Of a stretch of 64,000 bases of DNA, positions 39,205 through 49,070 are shown in pieces; the stretch's first letter is position 1, and the number at the start of each line of letters is the position of its first letter. Source of the stretch: Polynucleobacter meluiroseus (GTDB lineage Bacteria; Pseudomonadota; Gammaproteobacteria; Burkholderiales; Burkholderiaceae). Position numbers and translations under genes: made by a program. The notes below the pieces were generated by a model. That model was not told the DNA's origin, made no database searches, and saw only the letters and a program-made list of their open reading frames with translations. The stretch is taken from positions 248,001 to 312,000 of the forward strand of contig NZ_OANS01000002.1 in the NCBI RefSeq assembly GCF_900205755.1. The letters run 5' to 3'.

Positions 39205-39705
39205 TTAGACCCTGTAGAGCAAAGCTACCGCATGGACAGCGATGCCCTCACCCCTGCCTAAATGCCCAAGAGATTCATTGGTTTTGGCTTTTAGGTTAAC
39301 TTGACTGGCATCGATGACCAAATCTGCAGAAATATTTTTAATCATCTCAGGTAAGAAGGACGCAAGTTTTGGGCTTTGGCAAATAATGGTGGCATCTATA
39401 TTGCCTATCTGGAAACCGGCTGCCTGCACCTTCTCTAGGGCAGCTTTCAGCAAGATGCGACTGTCCATATCCTTAAATTGAGGGTCTGTATCGGGAAATA
39501 ACTGACCAATATCATTAAGCCCAGCAGCGCCCAAGAGTGAGTCGGTTAATGCATGGAGCAACGCATCTGCATCAGAATGCCCCAACAGTCCCTTTGCGTA
39601 AGGAATATGAACGCCTCCCAAAATGAGTTTGCGATCGGCCACCAAAGCATGTACATCATAGCCTTGGCCGATGCGGATCGATGGAAAAGTCAAATTTGTA
39701 CTCAT
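39205..39705 (-). CDS. ispF: 2-C-methyl-D-erythritol 2,4-cyclodiphosphate synthase
   Basis: A 166-residue trimeric zinc enzyme of the MEP isoprenoid pathway. Zinc ligands D17 and H19 are in GYDVHAL, a third His is in [12 protein letters not shown], and [14 protein letters not shown] is the C-terminal signature. The ATG at 39705 overlaps the ispD stop codon (ATGA), so the two are coupled. A longer frame upstream of 39705 lies inside ispD and is not used. Confidence 0.97.
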   Translation of the reverse strand: MSTNLTFPSIRIGQGYDVHALVADRKLILGGVHIPYAKGLLGHSDADALLHALTDSLLGAAGLNDIGQLFPDTDPQFKDMDSRILLKAALEKVQAAGFQIGNIDATIICQSPKLASFLPEMIKNISADLVIDASQVNLKAKTNESLGHLGRGEGIAVHAVALLYRV

Positions 39706-40466
39706 GAGCTGCCGTCTGATTTGTACTGAGAAAGTAAAAGTGATTGCATTAAATCCCAATCGGCGGGATGCGTTACCTTCAAGTTTTGGATTGCACCCTC
39801 TATTAATAGTGGCTTGTAACCCTGAAGTTCCATGGCACTAGCCTCGTCCGTAATATCAGCTCCAGCAAGAATACCCTGCTCCAAAGCCTCGTACAGTACC
39901 TTGAGCCCAAACATTTGAGGGGTTTGGGCTTGCCAAAGTTGGGCACGAGAGACTGTTGTTTCTACTCGCACCAAATTACCAGCAACTGCAGAATTTGGCG
40001 AAGTGCGTTTTAAGGTATCGGCTACGGGTATGGCAAGTAAGCCTCCCTCACTAGCCGCCTTTACTGCCGCGACCAACTTTTCAATAAGTCTTGGAGTGAT
40101 TCCCGGGCGCGCTGCATCATGCACTAGCACCCAATCCGTTTCCGGAATGCCTGATTCAAGCATCAAGCGCAAAGTATTGCAAACCGTTTCCTGCCTTGTA
40201 GGTCCGCCGCTGGCCTGAAACTGCACACCCAAATACTGAGCGCTGAGCTCAGCCAGTAAAGGGCTGTCCATGAGTGATGGGCTAACTCCAACCCAAGTTG
40301 TGCAAATTTCAGGGGTTTGATTAAAAGCCTCTAATGAATAAGCCAACATAGGCTTGCCGCCTAGCAATTGAAATTGCTTGGGAATGCTCCCACCAAAGCG
40401 CGATCCAGAACCTGCGGTCGGTAACAGTGCGTGACATTGGGGTTCATGGAACGGTGACTTGGACAT
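39702..40466 (-). CDS. ispD: 2-C-methyl-D-erythritol 4-phosphate cytidylyltransferase
   Basis: A 254-residue nucleotidyltransferase joining CMP to methylerythritol phosphate in the MEP pathway. The N-terminal P-loop-like motif is [18 protein letters not shown] (15-32). VHDAARPGI (about 117-125) carries the active-site Asp-Arg. [11 protein letters not shown] follows near 205. It precedes ispF with a 4-base overlap. Its start lies only 23 bases from the divergent mfd start. Confidence 0.97.
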   Translation of the reverse strand: MSKSPFHEPQCHALLPTAGSGSRFGGSIPKQFQLLGGKPMLAYSLEAFNQTPEICTTWVGVSPSLMDSPLLAELSAQYLGVQFQASGGPTRQETVCNTLRLMLESGIPETDWVLVHDAARPGITPRLIEKLVAAVKAASEGGLLAIPVADTLKRTSPNSAVAGNLVRVETTVSRAQLWQAQTPQMFGLKVLYEALEQGILAGADITDEASAMELQGYKPLLIEGAIQNLKVTHPADWDLMQSLLLSQYKSDGSS

Positions 40467-40489
40467 ACCTGATTCTATAATGAGTGCAG

Positions 40490-43400
40490 ATGTCAGATGT
40501 TTTAACTCATGAACCCCCTATTCCCGCACCTCGGGCTGGGCAGCGCTTTACCTTTTCAGGGCTGATTGGCTCTGCAGATGCCGCCCTGATTGCACAATCC
40601 GCTTTACGTTATCGGAATACTTTTTCAGTGATAGTGGTGTTTTGTGCTTTAGCGCAGGACGCCGCGCGCCTACTTGAGGAGGTTCCAGCATTTGCCCCCA
40701 ATTTAAAAGTACGCTTACTGCCGGACTGGGAAATTCTTCCCTATGACCACTTTTCTCCGCACCAAGACCTAGTATCTGAGCGCTTAGCCACACTTTATGA
40801 ATTACTCAACGGTAGCTGTGACGTGGTGCTGGTGCCCATCACAACCGCCCTACAAAAGCTTGGCCCACCCTTATTTTTATCTGGGCATACTTTCTTTTTT
40901 AGACAAGGCGATAAGCTCAATGAAGCGGCCCTCAAGTTGCAGCTTCAACAGGGGGGCTATGACCCAGTGAGCGCGGTCATGCGGCCTGGTGAGTACAGCA
41001 TTCGTGGTGGCTTGATTGATTTGTTTCCGATGGGCTCTAACTTACCCTATCGCCTCGATCTGTTTGGCGATGAAATCGAGCAAATTAGAGCTTTTGATCC
41101 TGACACACAACGCAGTCTGTACCCAGTGAAAGAGGTGCGGCTTTTACCGGGTCACGAATTTCCTTTTGACGATGCCTCACGTACCGCCTTTCGAGGGCGG
41201 TGGCGCGAGGTATTTGAAGGCGACCCCACCCGTTGCCCCGTCTATAAAGATGTCAACCTAGGAATTCCGAGCGCAGGTATTGAGTCTTACCTGCCCCTCT
41301 TTTTCGAAGAAACCTCCAACGTCTTTGATTACTTCCCACGCTCAGGTGACCCTGTGTGGGTTGTCAGCATTGGTGACATGGATGTGGCGATTAAACATTT
41401 TTGGAAAGATACGCTGACTCGTTATGAGTTTTTAAAGCATGATCTTGACCGTCCCATACTACCTCCCCAAGAATTATTTCTGAATGTAGATGAGTTCTTT
41501 TCTATTGCCAAGCCCCATGCAAGATTGGTTTTAGAACGCAATCCACCCGATAACCAAGCGCGTATTGATGCGCAAGCATTTCTTGCTGTACCTGACATAG
41601 CAGTTCATCGCCGCGATAACGATCCCATCAATCGCTTGAGAGATTTAGTCAGCAAAGAAAAAATCCGCGTTCTGCTTTGCAGCGATAGTGCTGGGCGTAA
41701 GGAATCGATACGCCAGCTATTTGAAGAAAGTAATTTGGCGGAAGCAGGAAATAGCAAACCGCTCTATCCATTAAAGCCTAAAGATTTCGAAACAATAGCG
41801 GATTTTATTAAGAGCGGGTCTTTATTTGGCCTTGTAATTGCACCGCTTTTCAATGGCTTTACGTGGCTCGCTGAAAATCTCGTTGTTATTACTGAAGCAG
41901 AATTATTTACCTCGACAGCGCGTCAACGGCGCAAAGGGAAAGGGGCCGTTAGTGCAGATCCAGATATGCTCTTTAAGGATTTGTCTGAGCTCAAAATCGG
42001 CGACCCTGTGGTGCATTCAGATCATGGTATTGGTCGCTACCAAGGTTTAGCGTTACTCAATTTGGCACCCGCAAAAGAAACTCCTATTTTTGAAGAGTTC
42101 CTGCATTTAGTCTACGCCAACGATGCCACTTTGTATGTTCCAGTTCAGCAATTACAAATGGTTACCCGATATGCCGGTTCAGATCCCGATACCGCCCCCT
42201 TACATCAATTGGGATCGGGCCAGTGGGATAAAGCAAAACGCAAAGCAGCCCAACAAATTCGCGATACCGCTGCAGAGTTATTAAGTCTTTACGCAGCACG
42301 TGCGATTCGTAAGGGCCACGCTTTTGAATTTTCTGCCCATGACTATGCTGCTTTCGCAGAGAGCTTTGGCTTTGAAGAAACCCCCGATCAAGCAAACGCC
42401 ATTGCTGCAGTGATTGGTGATATGACCAGCGGCACCCCGATGGACCGCCTCGTATGTGGCGATGTTGGTTTCGGCAAAACAGAAGTGGCCTTGCGTGCGA
42501 GTTTTGTTGCTGTCATGGGTGGCAAACAAGTAGCAATCTTAGCTCCTACGACTTTATTGGCCGAACAGCATGTCGCTACTTGGAAAGATCGCTTTGCGGA
42601 TTGGCCAGTTCGGATTGTGGAGTTGTCGCGCTTTAAAACCACTAAAGAAATTAATGCCGCCCTTGAGGCTATTGCCAAGGGAAATGCGGACATCATTATT
42701 GGCACTCACAAATTACTGTCAAAAGAAACCCAGTTTGCTAACTTGGGTTTAGTCATTGTTGATGAAGAACATCGTTTTGGAGTTCGGCAAAAAGATGCCC
42801 TGAAAGCGCTGCGTGCCGAGGTCGATATTTTGACACTCACTGCCACGCCTATTCCAAGAACGCTTGGTATGGCGATGGAAGGTTTACGTGAGTTTTCCGT
42901 GATTGCAACTGCTCCACAGAAGCGCTTAGCGATTAAAACCTTTGTACGACGCGAAGGTGATAGCGTAATTCGGGAAGCGGTATTACGTGAAATCAAGCGC
43001 GGTGGTCAAGTGTATTTCTTGCACAATGAAGTTGATACCATTCAAAATCGCAAACACGCTCTGCAAGAGCTCATTCCTGAGGCCAGCATTAGCGTGGCTC
43101 ACGGGCAAATGCACGAGCGTGAATTGGAATCTGTAATGCGTGAGTTCGTCACCCAACGAACCAATATATTGTTGTGTACTACCATTATTGAAACCGGTAT
43201 TGATGTCCCGACAGCCAACACCATCATCATGCACCGAGCCGATAAATTTGGTCTAGCGCAATTACATCAATTGCGGGGACGTGTTGGTCGCTCACACCAT
43301 CAAGCCTACGCTTATCTATTGGTGCCCGATCCTGATGCCCTGAGTAAACAGGCCCAACTTCGCTTAAATGCGATTCAAGCAATGGAAGAATTGGGCTCTG

Positions 43401-44056
43401 GGTTCTATTTGGCAATGCATGATTTAGAAATTCGAGGCGCAGGAGAAGTACTCGGAGATAAGCAGTCGGGTGAGATTCATGAAATAGGCTTTCAACTCTA
43501 CACAGAAATGCTGAACCGAGCAGTTAAATCACTAAGAAGCGGTAAAGAGCCCGATCTCTTGGCACCACTGCAGGTAACTACCGATGTCAATCTAGGCGTC
43601 CCCGCTCTTTTGCCAAATGATTATTGTCCCGACGTGCATGAACGACTTTCACTGTATAAGCGTTTTGCAGGAACAGATGATTTTTCAGATTTAATGGGTT
43701 TGCGAGAAGAGTTAGTCGATCGCTTTGGAGACTTACCAGACCAAGCAAAATCATTTTATGAAACACACCGCTTGCGACTAGAAATGGTCGGGTATGGGAT
43801 TAAGAAAATTGACGCAACGCCAACCAGCATCCAAATTCAATTTATTCCTAACCCCTCGATTGATCCAATGAAAATTATTCAGTTGATTCAATCATCAAAG
43901 CATATCCAACTCAATGGTCAAGATAAGCTGAAGATTCTGCCACCCAAGACGGGTGATTTCGAGAAATTAGCGCAGCGCCTCGACCACATTCGCCAAATAC
44001 TACGCCGTCTCAATGAGTCTGCCTTACTGACGTCGACCAAGGTCGGTGCTGACTAG
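40490..44056 (+). CDS. mfd: Transcription-repair coupling factor Mfd
   Basis: An 1188-residue SF2 translocase that removes stalled RNA polymerase and recruits UvrA. Order: UvrB-like N-region (about 15-330), RNA-polymerase interaction domain near 500-560 (GDPVVHSDHGIGRYQG), the RecG-like motor with GDVGFGKTEVALRA near 657 and DEEH at 758-761, then the TRCF C-domain. I choose ATG at 40490 over the GTG two codons upstream. A single gene, 15 bases before serB. Confidence 0.97.
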   Translation: MSDVLTHEPPIPAPRAGQRFTFSGLIGSADAALIAQSALRYRNTFSVIVVFCALAQDAARLLEEVPAFAPNLKVRLLPDWEILPYDHFSPHQDLVSERLATLYELLNGSCDVVLVPITTALQKLGPPLFLSGHTFFFRQGDKLNEAALKLQLQQGGYDPVSAVMRPGEYSIRGGLIDLFPMGSNLPYRLDLFGDEIEQIRAFDPDTQRSLYPVKEVRLLPGHEFPFDDASRTAFRGRWREVFEGDPTRCPVYKDVNLGIPSAGIESYLPLFFEETSNVFDYFPRSGDPVWVVSIGDMDVAIKHFWKDTLTRYEFLKHDLDRPILPPQELFLNVDEFFSIAKPHARLVLERNPPDNQARIDAQAFLAVPDIAVHRRDNDPINRLRDLVSKEKIRVLLCSDSAGRKESIRQLFEESNLAEAGNSKPLYPLKPKDFETIADFIKSGSLFGLVIAPLFNGFTWLAENLVVITEAELFTSTARQRRKGKGAVSADPDMLFKDLSELKIGDPVVHSDHGIGRYQGLALLNLAPAKETPIFEEFLHLVYANDATLYVPVQQLQMVTRYAGSDPDTAPLHQLGSGQWDKAKRKAAQQIRDTAAELLSLYAARAIRKGHAFEFSAHDYAAFAESFGFEETPDQANAIAAVIGDMTSGTPMDRLVCGDVGFGKTEVALRASFVAVMGGKQVAILAPTTLLAEQHVATWKDRFADWPVRIVELSRFKTTKEINAALEAIAKGNADIIIGTHKLLSKETQFANLGLVIVDEEHRFGVRQKDALKALRAEVDILTLTATPIPRTLGMAMEGLREFSVIATAPQKRLAIKTFVRREGDSVIREAVLREIKRGGQVYFLHNEVDTIQNRKHALQELIPEASISVAHGQMHERELESVMREFVTQRTNILLCTTIIETGIDVPTANTIIMHRADKFGLAQLHQLRGRVGRSHHQAYAYLLVPDPDALSKQAQLRLNAIQAMEELGSGFYLAMHDLEIRGAGEVLGDKQSGEIHEIGFQLYTEMLNRAVKSLRSGKEPDLLAPLQVTTDVNLGVPALLPNDYCPDVHERLSLYKRFAGTDDFSDLMGLREELVDRFGDLPDQAKSFYETHRLRLEMVGYGIKKIDATPTSIQIQFIPNPSIDPMKIIQLIQSSKHIQLNGQDKLKILPPKTGDFEKLAQRLDHIRQILRRLNESALLTSTKVGAD

Positions 44057-44071
44057 ATTTAATATTGCACT

Positions 44072-44962
44072 ATGTCTAATCCACTAACCCTCGTTGCCCT
44101 CTCAACGCAAACTATTACTGTTGAGCTAGAAAAGGCCTTAAAGCAGCATTGCTTAGCTTTGGGTTTTAGCTTAACGCCTTTGATGGAGAGTGTTCAGCAA
44201 CAGGGTTATTTTTCAGCACGCTGGTCAATGCCTGCGGCACCGCTACCAGAAGCTCGTCATGCCCTACGCGAGATAGCGGCTGGACATCACGCTGACTTGG
44301 CTTTTCTATCTAGCACTTATCAACCTCATGCGGTTCGTGTGCTGTGTATGGATATGGATTCCACGCTGATTAACATCGAGTGCATTGATGAGATTGCTCA
44401 GTATGCAGGCAAGAAAGCGGCTGTTGCTGAAATCACTGAGGCAACGATGCGTGGTGAAATCAAAGACTTCAAAGACAGCTTGCGTAGAAGAGTGGCTCTA
44501 CTAGCAGGGATTCCGGAAACCGTTTTAGAGTCAGTCTATCAAGAACGTCTGCAGTTAAACCCTGGGGCGACTGAATTATTATCTACAGCAAATGAGCGTG
44601 GTTTGCATACTTTGCTGGTTTCTGGTGGCTTTACATTCTTTACGGAGAAACTCAAACACACCCTCCGTTTTAAACAGGCTCAAGCCAATACCTTAGAAAT
44701 TATCGATGGGAAGCTCACGGGCAAGGTTCTTGGTGAAATTGTTGATGGTGCTGCTAAGGCGCATTATCTGCAAGATGCATGCCAGCGAATGCAGTGCCAA
44801 AAGATACATTCCATCACGATGGGTGACGGCTCAAATGATTTATTAATGATGCATGGTTCCGGCATTAGCGTCGCTTATAAAGCGAAAAGTATCGTCAAAG
44901 AAAAAGCCGACGCGGTTTTTGACCATGTCGGCTTGGATGCAGCACTACTGTTAATGCATTAG
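44072..44962 (+). CDS. serB: Phosphoserine phosphatase
   Basis: A 296-residue HAD phosphatase carrying out the last step of serine biosynthesis. DMDST (94-98) gives the nucleophile D94 and acid D96. The family's ECIDEIA and MRGEIKDFKDSLRRRV follow, then LVSGGFTFF (motif II) and GDGSNDLLM (motif IV). The first 85 residues form an ACT-like N-domain as in many proteobacterial SerB. It is probably co-transcribed with mfd. Confidence 0.96.
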   Translation: MSNPLTLVALSTQTITVELEKALKQHCLALGFSLTPLMESVQQQGYFSARWSMPAAPLPEARHALREIAAGHHADLAFLSSTYQPHAVRVLCMDMDSTLINIECIDEIAQYAGKKAAVAEITEATMRGEIKDFKDSLRRRVALLAGIPETVLESVYQERLQLNPGATELLSTANERGLHTLLVSGGFTFFTEKLKHTLRFKQAQANTLEIIDGKLTGKVLGEIVDGAAKAHYLQDACQRMQCQKIHSITMGDGSNDLLMMHGSGISVAYKAKSIVKEKADAVFDHVGLDAALLLMH

Positions 44963-44999
44963 CGGGTGAAACTCCGCAGTCAGTAGTGTCTCAACAAAA

Positions 45000-46184
45000 T
45001 TACATTCGCTCAAAAATGGTGGCAATTCCCTGCCCACCACCAATACACATTGTGACTAAGGCGTACTTTCCTTCAACTCGCTGCAGTTCATGGAGCGCTT
45101 TAGTAGCAATGGCGGCGCCAGAACAACCAATTGGATGACCAAGCGCAATTGCGCCACCATTCACATTGGTTTTTGCTGGATCAAGCCCAAGCACTTTAGA
45201 GACCGTCATGGCTTGCGCTGCAAAGGCTTCATTGGATTCAATCACATCCATTTGCTCTAATTTCAGGCCAGCGCGCTCTAAAGCAAGTTTGGTCGCAGGA
45301 ATAGGACCTTCGCCCATGATGTGATTAGGCACGCCAGCAACAGCATAAGAAACTAAACGTGCTATGGGCTTATGCCCAGCTTTGGCAGCGGCTTCAGCCG
45401 AGGCTAACACGAAAAATGCTGCGCCATCATTAATGCCTGAAGCATTTCCAGCGGTTACCGTACCACCCTCTTTTTTGAATGCAGGCTTCATCTTGCCCAA
45501 GGTTTCCATAGTGGTGTCTGGCTTGCAATGCTCATCCGTATCGACCACTACATCACCCTTACGGGTCTTAATCGTAATAGGCACAATTTGAGATTTAAAG
45601 CGACCTTCTTTAATAGCGTGGGCTGCTCGGCGGTGTGACTCAACCGCAAAGGCATCTTGTGCTTCACGAGTCAGCTGGTGCTTCTCGGCCAAGTTTTCCG
45701 CGGTGATGCCCATATGACCAACACCAAAGGGGTCGGTCAAGATGGAGACCATCAGGTCTAGCATTTTGGTGTCGCCCATGCGAGCACCATTTCGCATTGC
45801 TGGCGAGCCATACATGCCACGCGACATCACTTCAACACCGCCACCTATTCCATAGTCGCAGTCACCCAGCATAATTGCTTGCGCAGTACTTACGATCGCT
45901 TGCAATCCCGAGCTACATAAACGATTGACTGACATAGCAACCGATTCCATCGGCAGGCCAGCTTGTATCGACGCCACACGGGCTACATAGGCATAGCGGT
46001 TATCGGTTGGAATGGTATTGCCGACAGTAACAAAATTAATCAAGGCGGCATCAACACCAGAGCGGGCCACCGCCTCTTTCATGACCAGGCCTCCCAATTC
46101 GCAGGGCTCCAAACTACTCAAGCCACCGTTAAAACTACCGATTGCCGATCGAACTGCACTTAGTACTACGACGTCTCGACTCAT
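45000..46184 (-). CDS. phaA: Acetyl-CoA acetyltransferase / beta-ketothiolase (PhaA/BktB type)
   Basis: A 394-residue thiolase, condensing two acetyl-CoA to acetoacetyl-CoA for polyhydroxyalkanoate synthesis, or working in beta-oxidation. The acylated cysteine is C90 (NRLCSSG). The GHPIGCSGA histidine loop is near 350 and the second Cys is in TMCIGGGQG near 380. Sequence details such as the ERM end and RNGARMGD-like stretch resemble Ralstonia BktB more than PhaA in my memory, so the symbol reflects role. It is 72 bases after rimO, on the same strand as phaC, phaB and phaR. Confidence 0.85.
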   Translation of the reverse strand: MSRDVVVLSAVRSAIGSFNGGLSSLEPCELGGLVMKEAVARSGVDAALINFVTVGNTIPTDNRYAYVARVASIQAGLPMESVAMSVNRLCSSGLQAIVSTAQAIMLGDCDYGIGGGVEVMSRGMYGSPAMRNGARMGDTKMLDLMVSILTDPFGVGHMGITAENLAEKHQLTREAQDAFAVESHRRAAHAIKEGRFKSQIVPITIKTRKGDVVVDTDEHCKPDTTMETLGKMKPAFKKEGGTVTAGNASGINDGAAFFVLASAEAAAKAGHKPIARLVSYAVAGVPNHIMGEGPIPATKLALERAGLKLEQMDVIESNEAFAAQAMTVSKVLGLDPAKTNVNGGAIALGHPIGCSGAAIATKALHELQRVEGKYALVTMCIGGGQGIATIFERM

Positions 46185-46256
46185 ATTATTCTCCTTAGAT
46201 GAAGCAATATAGACTGGTTTATTAATGCTACTGTTGCTGTACCGATAAAAATTGAA

Positions 46257-47615
46257 TTAAGTTTCTGCTATTAAATCATGACCTTGTGAGCCAATAATAT
46301 CTGCGCGAACAAAGTCACCAACACGATAGCGTTTGGAGGGTTTAGTCGCTGGTAAGACCCTCACTAAGCCATCAATTTCAGGGGCATCTGCAATGGAGCG
46401 CCCTATTCCGCCAGATTCATCCATGCGATCAATGAGAATATGCATCCTCTTGCCCACTTTTTTTGAAAGACGCTCAATCGAGATCTTCTCAGCTTTTGCC
46501 ATAAAGCGTGCGCGGCGCTCTTCACGAATCGCCTCGGGGACAGCATTGTCGAGTTCATTTGCTTTTGCACCCTCCACAGGTGAATAGGCAAAGCATCCTG
46601 CGCGATCAATTTGCGCCTCATCCAAGAAATCAAGTAAATACTGAAATTCTTCTTCTGTCTCACCAGGAAAGCCAGCAATAAAGGTACTGCGAATCACTAA
46701 GTCAGGACAGGCGGATCGCCAAGCGGAGATTCGTTCGATATTTTTCTCACCACTCGCTGGGCGCTTCATCCGCTTAAGAACATCGGGGTGGGCATGCTGC
46801 AGTGGGATATCTAAGTAAGGCAAGACACCATAGCCATGATCTTTAAATTCCGCCATTAGAGGCAGAATGTCATCCACATGAGGATAAGGATAAACGTAGT
46901 GCAAGCGGACCCAAGCCTGATGCTCTCTAGCAATCTGATTGAGTGCATTGACTAAATCAAACAAGCGTGTTTTTACAGGTCTGCCATCCCAAAACCCAGT
47001 GCGGTATTGAATATCAACCCCATAGGCACTGGTGTCTTGAGAAACGACTAACAACTCCTTCACGCCAGATTCGAATAATTTCTTGGCTTCTAGCAATACT
47101 TCACCAATAGGCCTAGAAACTAAGTCACCCCGCATGCTTGGAATAATGCAGAAGGTACAGCGGTGATTACAGCCTTCAGATATCTTTAAGTAAGCGTAAT
47201 GTTTCGGGGTAAGCTTGACGCCAATGGGTGGCAATAAGTCCGTAAATGGATCATGCGGCTTAGGAAGATGTAGGTGAATCGCTTGCATCACCTCGGCCGT
47301 AGCATGTGGGCCTGTAACCGCAAGCACCTTAGGGTGAATGCTTTGAATCAAATCAGTACCGTCGGCATTCTTACGGGCACCAAGACAACCAGTGACGATG
47401 ACTTTGCCATTTTCTGCCAATGCTTCGCCTATCGCTGCCAGACTTTCTTCAACAGCGGAGTCAATAAAGCCGCAGGTGTTGACCACGACTAAATCTGCAC
47501 CAGCATAATCTTTGGCAGTCTCATAACCCTCGGCACTTAACTGCGTCAGAATGAGTTCAGAATCTACTAACGCCTTGGGGCAACCCAAGGATACAAACCC
47601 TACTTTTCCAGTCAC
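46257..47615 (-). CDS. rimO: Ribosomal protein S12 methylthiotransferase RimO
   Basis: A 452-residue radical SAM enzyme that methylthiolates Asp of ribosomal protein S12. The UPF0004 domain has cluster ligands C12, C47 and C76. The radical SAM CxxxCxxC is C148, C152 and C155. A TRAM domain ends the protein. The start is GTG at 47615, two bases after the phaR stop, so translation is probably coupled. Its insertion between phaR and the thiolase splits the polyhydroxyalkanoate genes. Confidence 0.95.
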   Translation of the reverse strand: MTGKVGFVSLGCPKALVDSELILTQLSAEGYETAKDYAGADLVVVNTCGFIDSAVEESLAAIGEALAENGKVIVTGCLGARKNADGTDLIQSIHPKVLAVTGPHATAEVMQAIHLHLPKPHDPFTDLLPPIGVKLTPKHYAYLKISEGCNHRCTFCIIPSMRGDLVSRPIGEVLLEAKKLFESGVKELLVVSQDTSAYGVDIQYRTGFWDGRPVKTRLFDLVNALNQIAREHQAWVRLHYVYPYPHVDDILPLMAEFKDHGYGVLPYLDIPLQHAHPDVLKRMKRPASGEKNIERISAWRSACPDLVIRSTFIAGFPGETEEEFQYLLDFLDEAQIDRAGCFAYSPVEGAKANELDNAVPEAIREERRARFMAKAEKISIERLSKKVGKRMHILIDRMDESGGIGRSIADAPEIDGLVRVLPATKPSKRYRVGDFVRADIIGSQGHDLIAET

Positions 47616-47617
47616 GA

Positions 47618-48178
47618 CTATTCTTTTTCAGTTGTATTTGATTGCGGTGTGAATGGGAAGTTAGTAAACAAGTTTTGCGATCCTTGCATTTTCTCTTGCA
47701 TTTTGACGAACAAATCTTTGCTTTGATCGAGATAATTACCCATCAAACCTTGCATCAGGGGGTTTTGAAGATTCATCATTTTAGACCATGCTTCTGGACT
47801 GCTACCCGCACCCATGCCTTTTGATTGGTCACCTAATTTATTGTGGATATCCACAAATGACTGCATCGTTTTCTCAAGATAGGTTCCCATGAGCCCCTGC
47901 ATCGAGTTACCGTAAAAACGAATAATTTGTGAAAGCATTTGGGTTGAAAAAACGGGGGCTCCACCCGCTTCTTCTTCCAAGATAATTTGCAAGAGAATAT
48001 TACGCGTTAAGTCATCTTCGGTTTTGGCATCCACCACACTAAAAACCTCGCCGCTCAGTACCAACTGCTTTATATCCGATAACGTGACATAAGAACTAGT
48101 TTGCGTGTCATACAGACGGCGATTAGGATACTTTTTAATAAGTCGAACTTCAGATGTTCGTTTTGCGCGTGTAGCCAT
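47618..48178 (-). CDS. phaR: Polyhydroxyalkanoate synthesis regulator PhaR
   Basis: A 186-residue PhaR. The N-terminal DNA- and PHB-binding domain has the hallmark [20 protein letters not shown] (13-33 region). The PHB_acc repeats follow, with [16 protein letters not shown] and [12 protein letters not shown]. PhaR represses phasin genes and itself until it is sequestered by polymer granules. A TTGCA-A-TGCAA palindrome 26 bases upstream of the ATG could be its own operator. The gene follows phaB by 115 bases on the same strand. Confidence 0.95.
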   Translation of the reverse strand: MATRAKRTSEVRLIKKYPNRRLYDTQTSSYVTLSDIKQLVLSGEVFSVVDAKTEDDLTRNILLQIILEEEAGGAPVFSTQMLSQIIRFYGNSMQGLMGTYLEKTMQSFVDIHNKLGDQSKGMGAGSSPEAWSKMMNLQNPLMQGLMGNYLDQSKDLFVKMQEKMQGSQNLFTNFPFTPQSNTTEKE

Positions 48179-48203
48179 ATTGATTTATCCCTAAGTTTCT
48201 CTA

Positions 48204-48214
48204 TTGCAATGCAA
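48204..48214. promoter_or_regulatory. Palindrome before phaR, candidate PhaR operator
   Basis: TTGCAATGCAA is a perfect palindrome around one central base, 26 bases upstream of the phaR ATG. Known PhaR sites are TGC-rich palindromes, so autoregulation is a fair guess. No similar site is seen before phaB or phaC. Confidence 0.4.
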
Positions 48215-48240
48215 TAACTTGCTAGTGTATCCCTAGTTAA

Positions 48241-48263
48241 GCCTGGAAGTGCAAACTTCAGGC
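48241..48263. other. Stem-loop between phaB and phaR
   Basis: GCCTGGAAGT, a GCAA loop and ACTTCAGGC form a nine-pair stem with one bulged G. No T-run follows on either strand, so it is not a standard terminator. It may protect the phaB message end or weaken read-through into phaR. Confidence 0.4.
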
Positions 48264-48293
48264 AGGGTTAATAAAAATGGATTACTGATGATC

Positions 48294-49034
48294 TTATCCT
48301 GTGTGCAAACCGCCATTAAGGGAAAAATCGGCACCAGTAGCATAGCCACCATCTTCTGAGGCAATCCAACAGCAAATGGAGGCAATCTCCTCTGGCTTAC
48401 CAAGGCGTTTAATCGGAATACCAGCAACGATTTTTTCCAACACATCTTCGCGAATCGCCTTCACCATATCCGTACCGATGTACCCAGGGGAAACTGTATT
48501 CACCGTTACCCCTTTAGAAGCCAACTCTTGCGATAAAGCCATTGTGAAACCATGCAACCCTGCTTTAGCAGTTGAGTAATTTGATTGACCAAATTGGCCT
48601 TTCTGACCATTCACTGAAGAGATATTGATAATGCGGCCCCAGCCATTGTCTGCCATGCCATCGACGACCTGTTTGGTGACATTAAACAAAGAGTTGAGAT
48701 TGGTATCAATGACCGCCTTCCATGCATCAGGTGTCATTTTCCGAAATACGCTATCTCGAGTAATGCCTGCATTGTTGACCAAAATATCCACTCGCCCTAC
48801 TTGCGCTTTCACTTTATCAAAGGCCGCTACAGTACTATCCCAGTCGGATACGTTTCCTTCTGAAGCAATAAAGTCATAACCAAGGTCTTTTTGCTCACCA
48901 AGCCATCGATCCTTGCGAGGAGAATTTGGGCCACATCCCGCAATGACAATATGGCCATCTGCAGATAGTCGCTGACAGATAGCAGTACCGATACCACCCA
49001 TACCACCTGTGACATACGCGATTTTTTGTGACAT
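48294..49034 (-). CDS. phaB: Acetoacetyl-CoA reductase
   Basis: A 246-residue short-chain dehydrogenase reducing acetoacetyl-CoA to (R)-3-hydroxybutyryl-CoA with NADPH, the second step of PHB synthesis. The nucleotide motif is TGGMGGIG (9-16) and the catalytic S140, Y153 and K157 stand at the positions known for Ralstonia PhaB. VNTVSPGYIGTDMV lies near 180. phaC is 36 bases upstream on the same strand. Confidence 0.95.
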   Translation of the reverse strand: MSQKIAYVTGGMGGIGTAICQRLSADGHIVIAGCGPNSPRKDRWLGEQKDLGYDFIASEGNVSDWDSTVAAFDKVKAQVGRVDILVNNAGITRDSVFRKMTPDAWKAVIDTNLNSLFNVTKQVVDGMADNGWGRIINISSVNGQKGQFGQSNYSTAKAGLHGFTMALSQELASKGVTVNTVSPGYIGTDMVKAIREDVLEKIVAGIPIKRLGKPEEIASICCWIASEDGGYATGADFSLNGGLHTG

Positions 49035-49070
49035 AGAATTTTCCTTATATTTGACTAAAAATCTAGCCTA

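Noticed and set aside
39706..39759. N-terminal extension of ispF
   Set aside because: The extra codons lie inside ispD and the ATGA overlap gives a standard IspF start.
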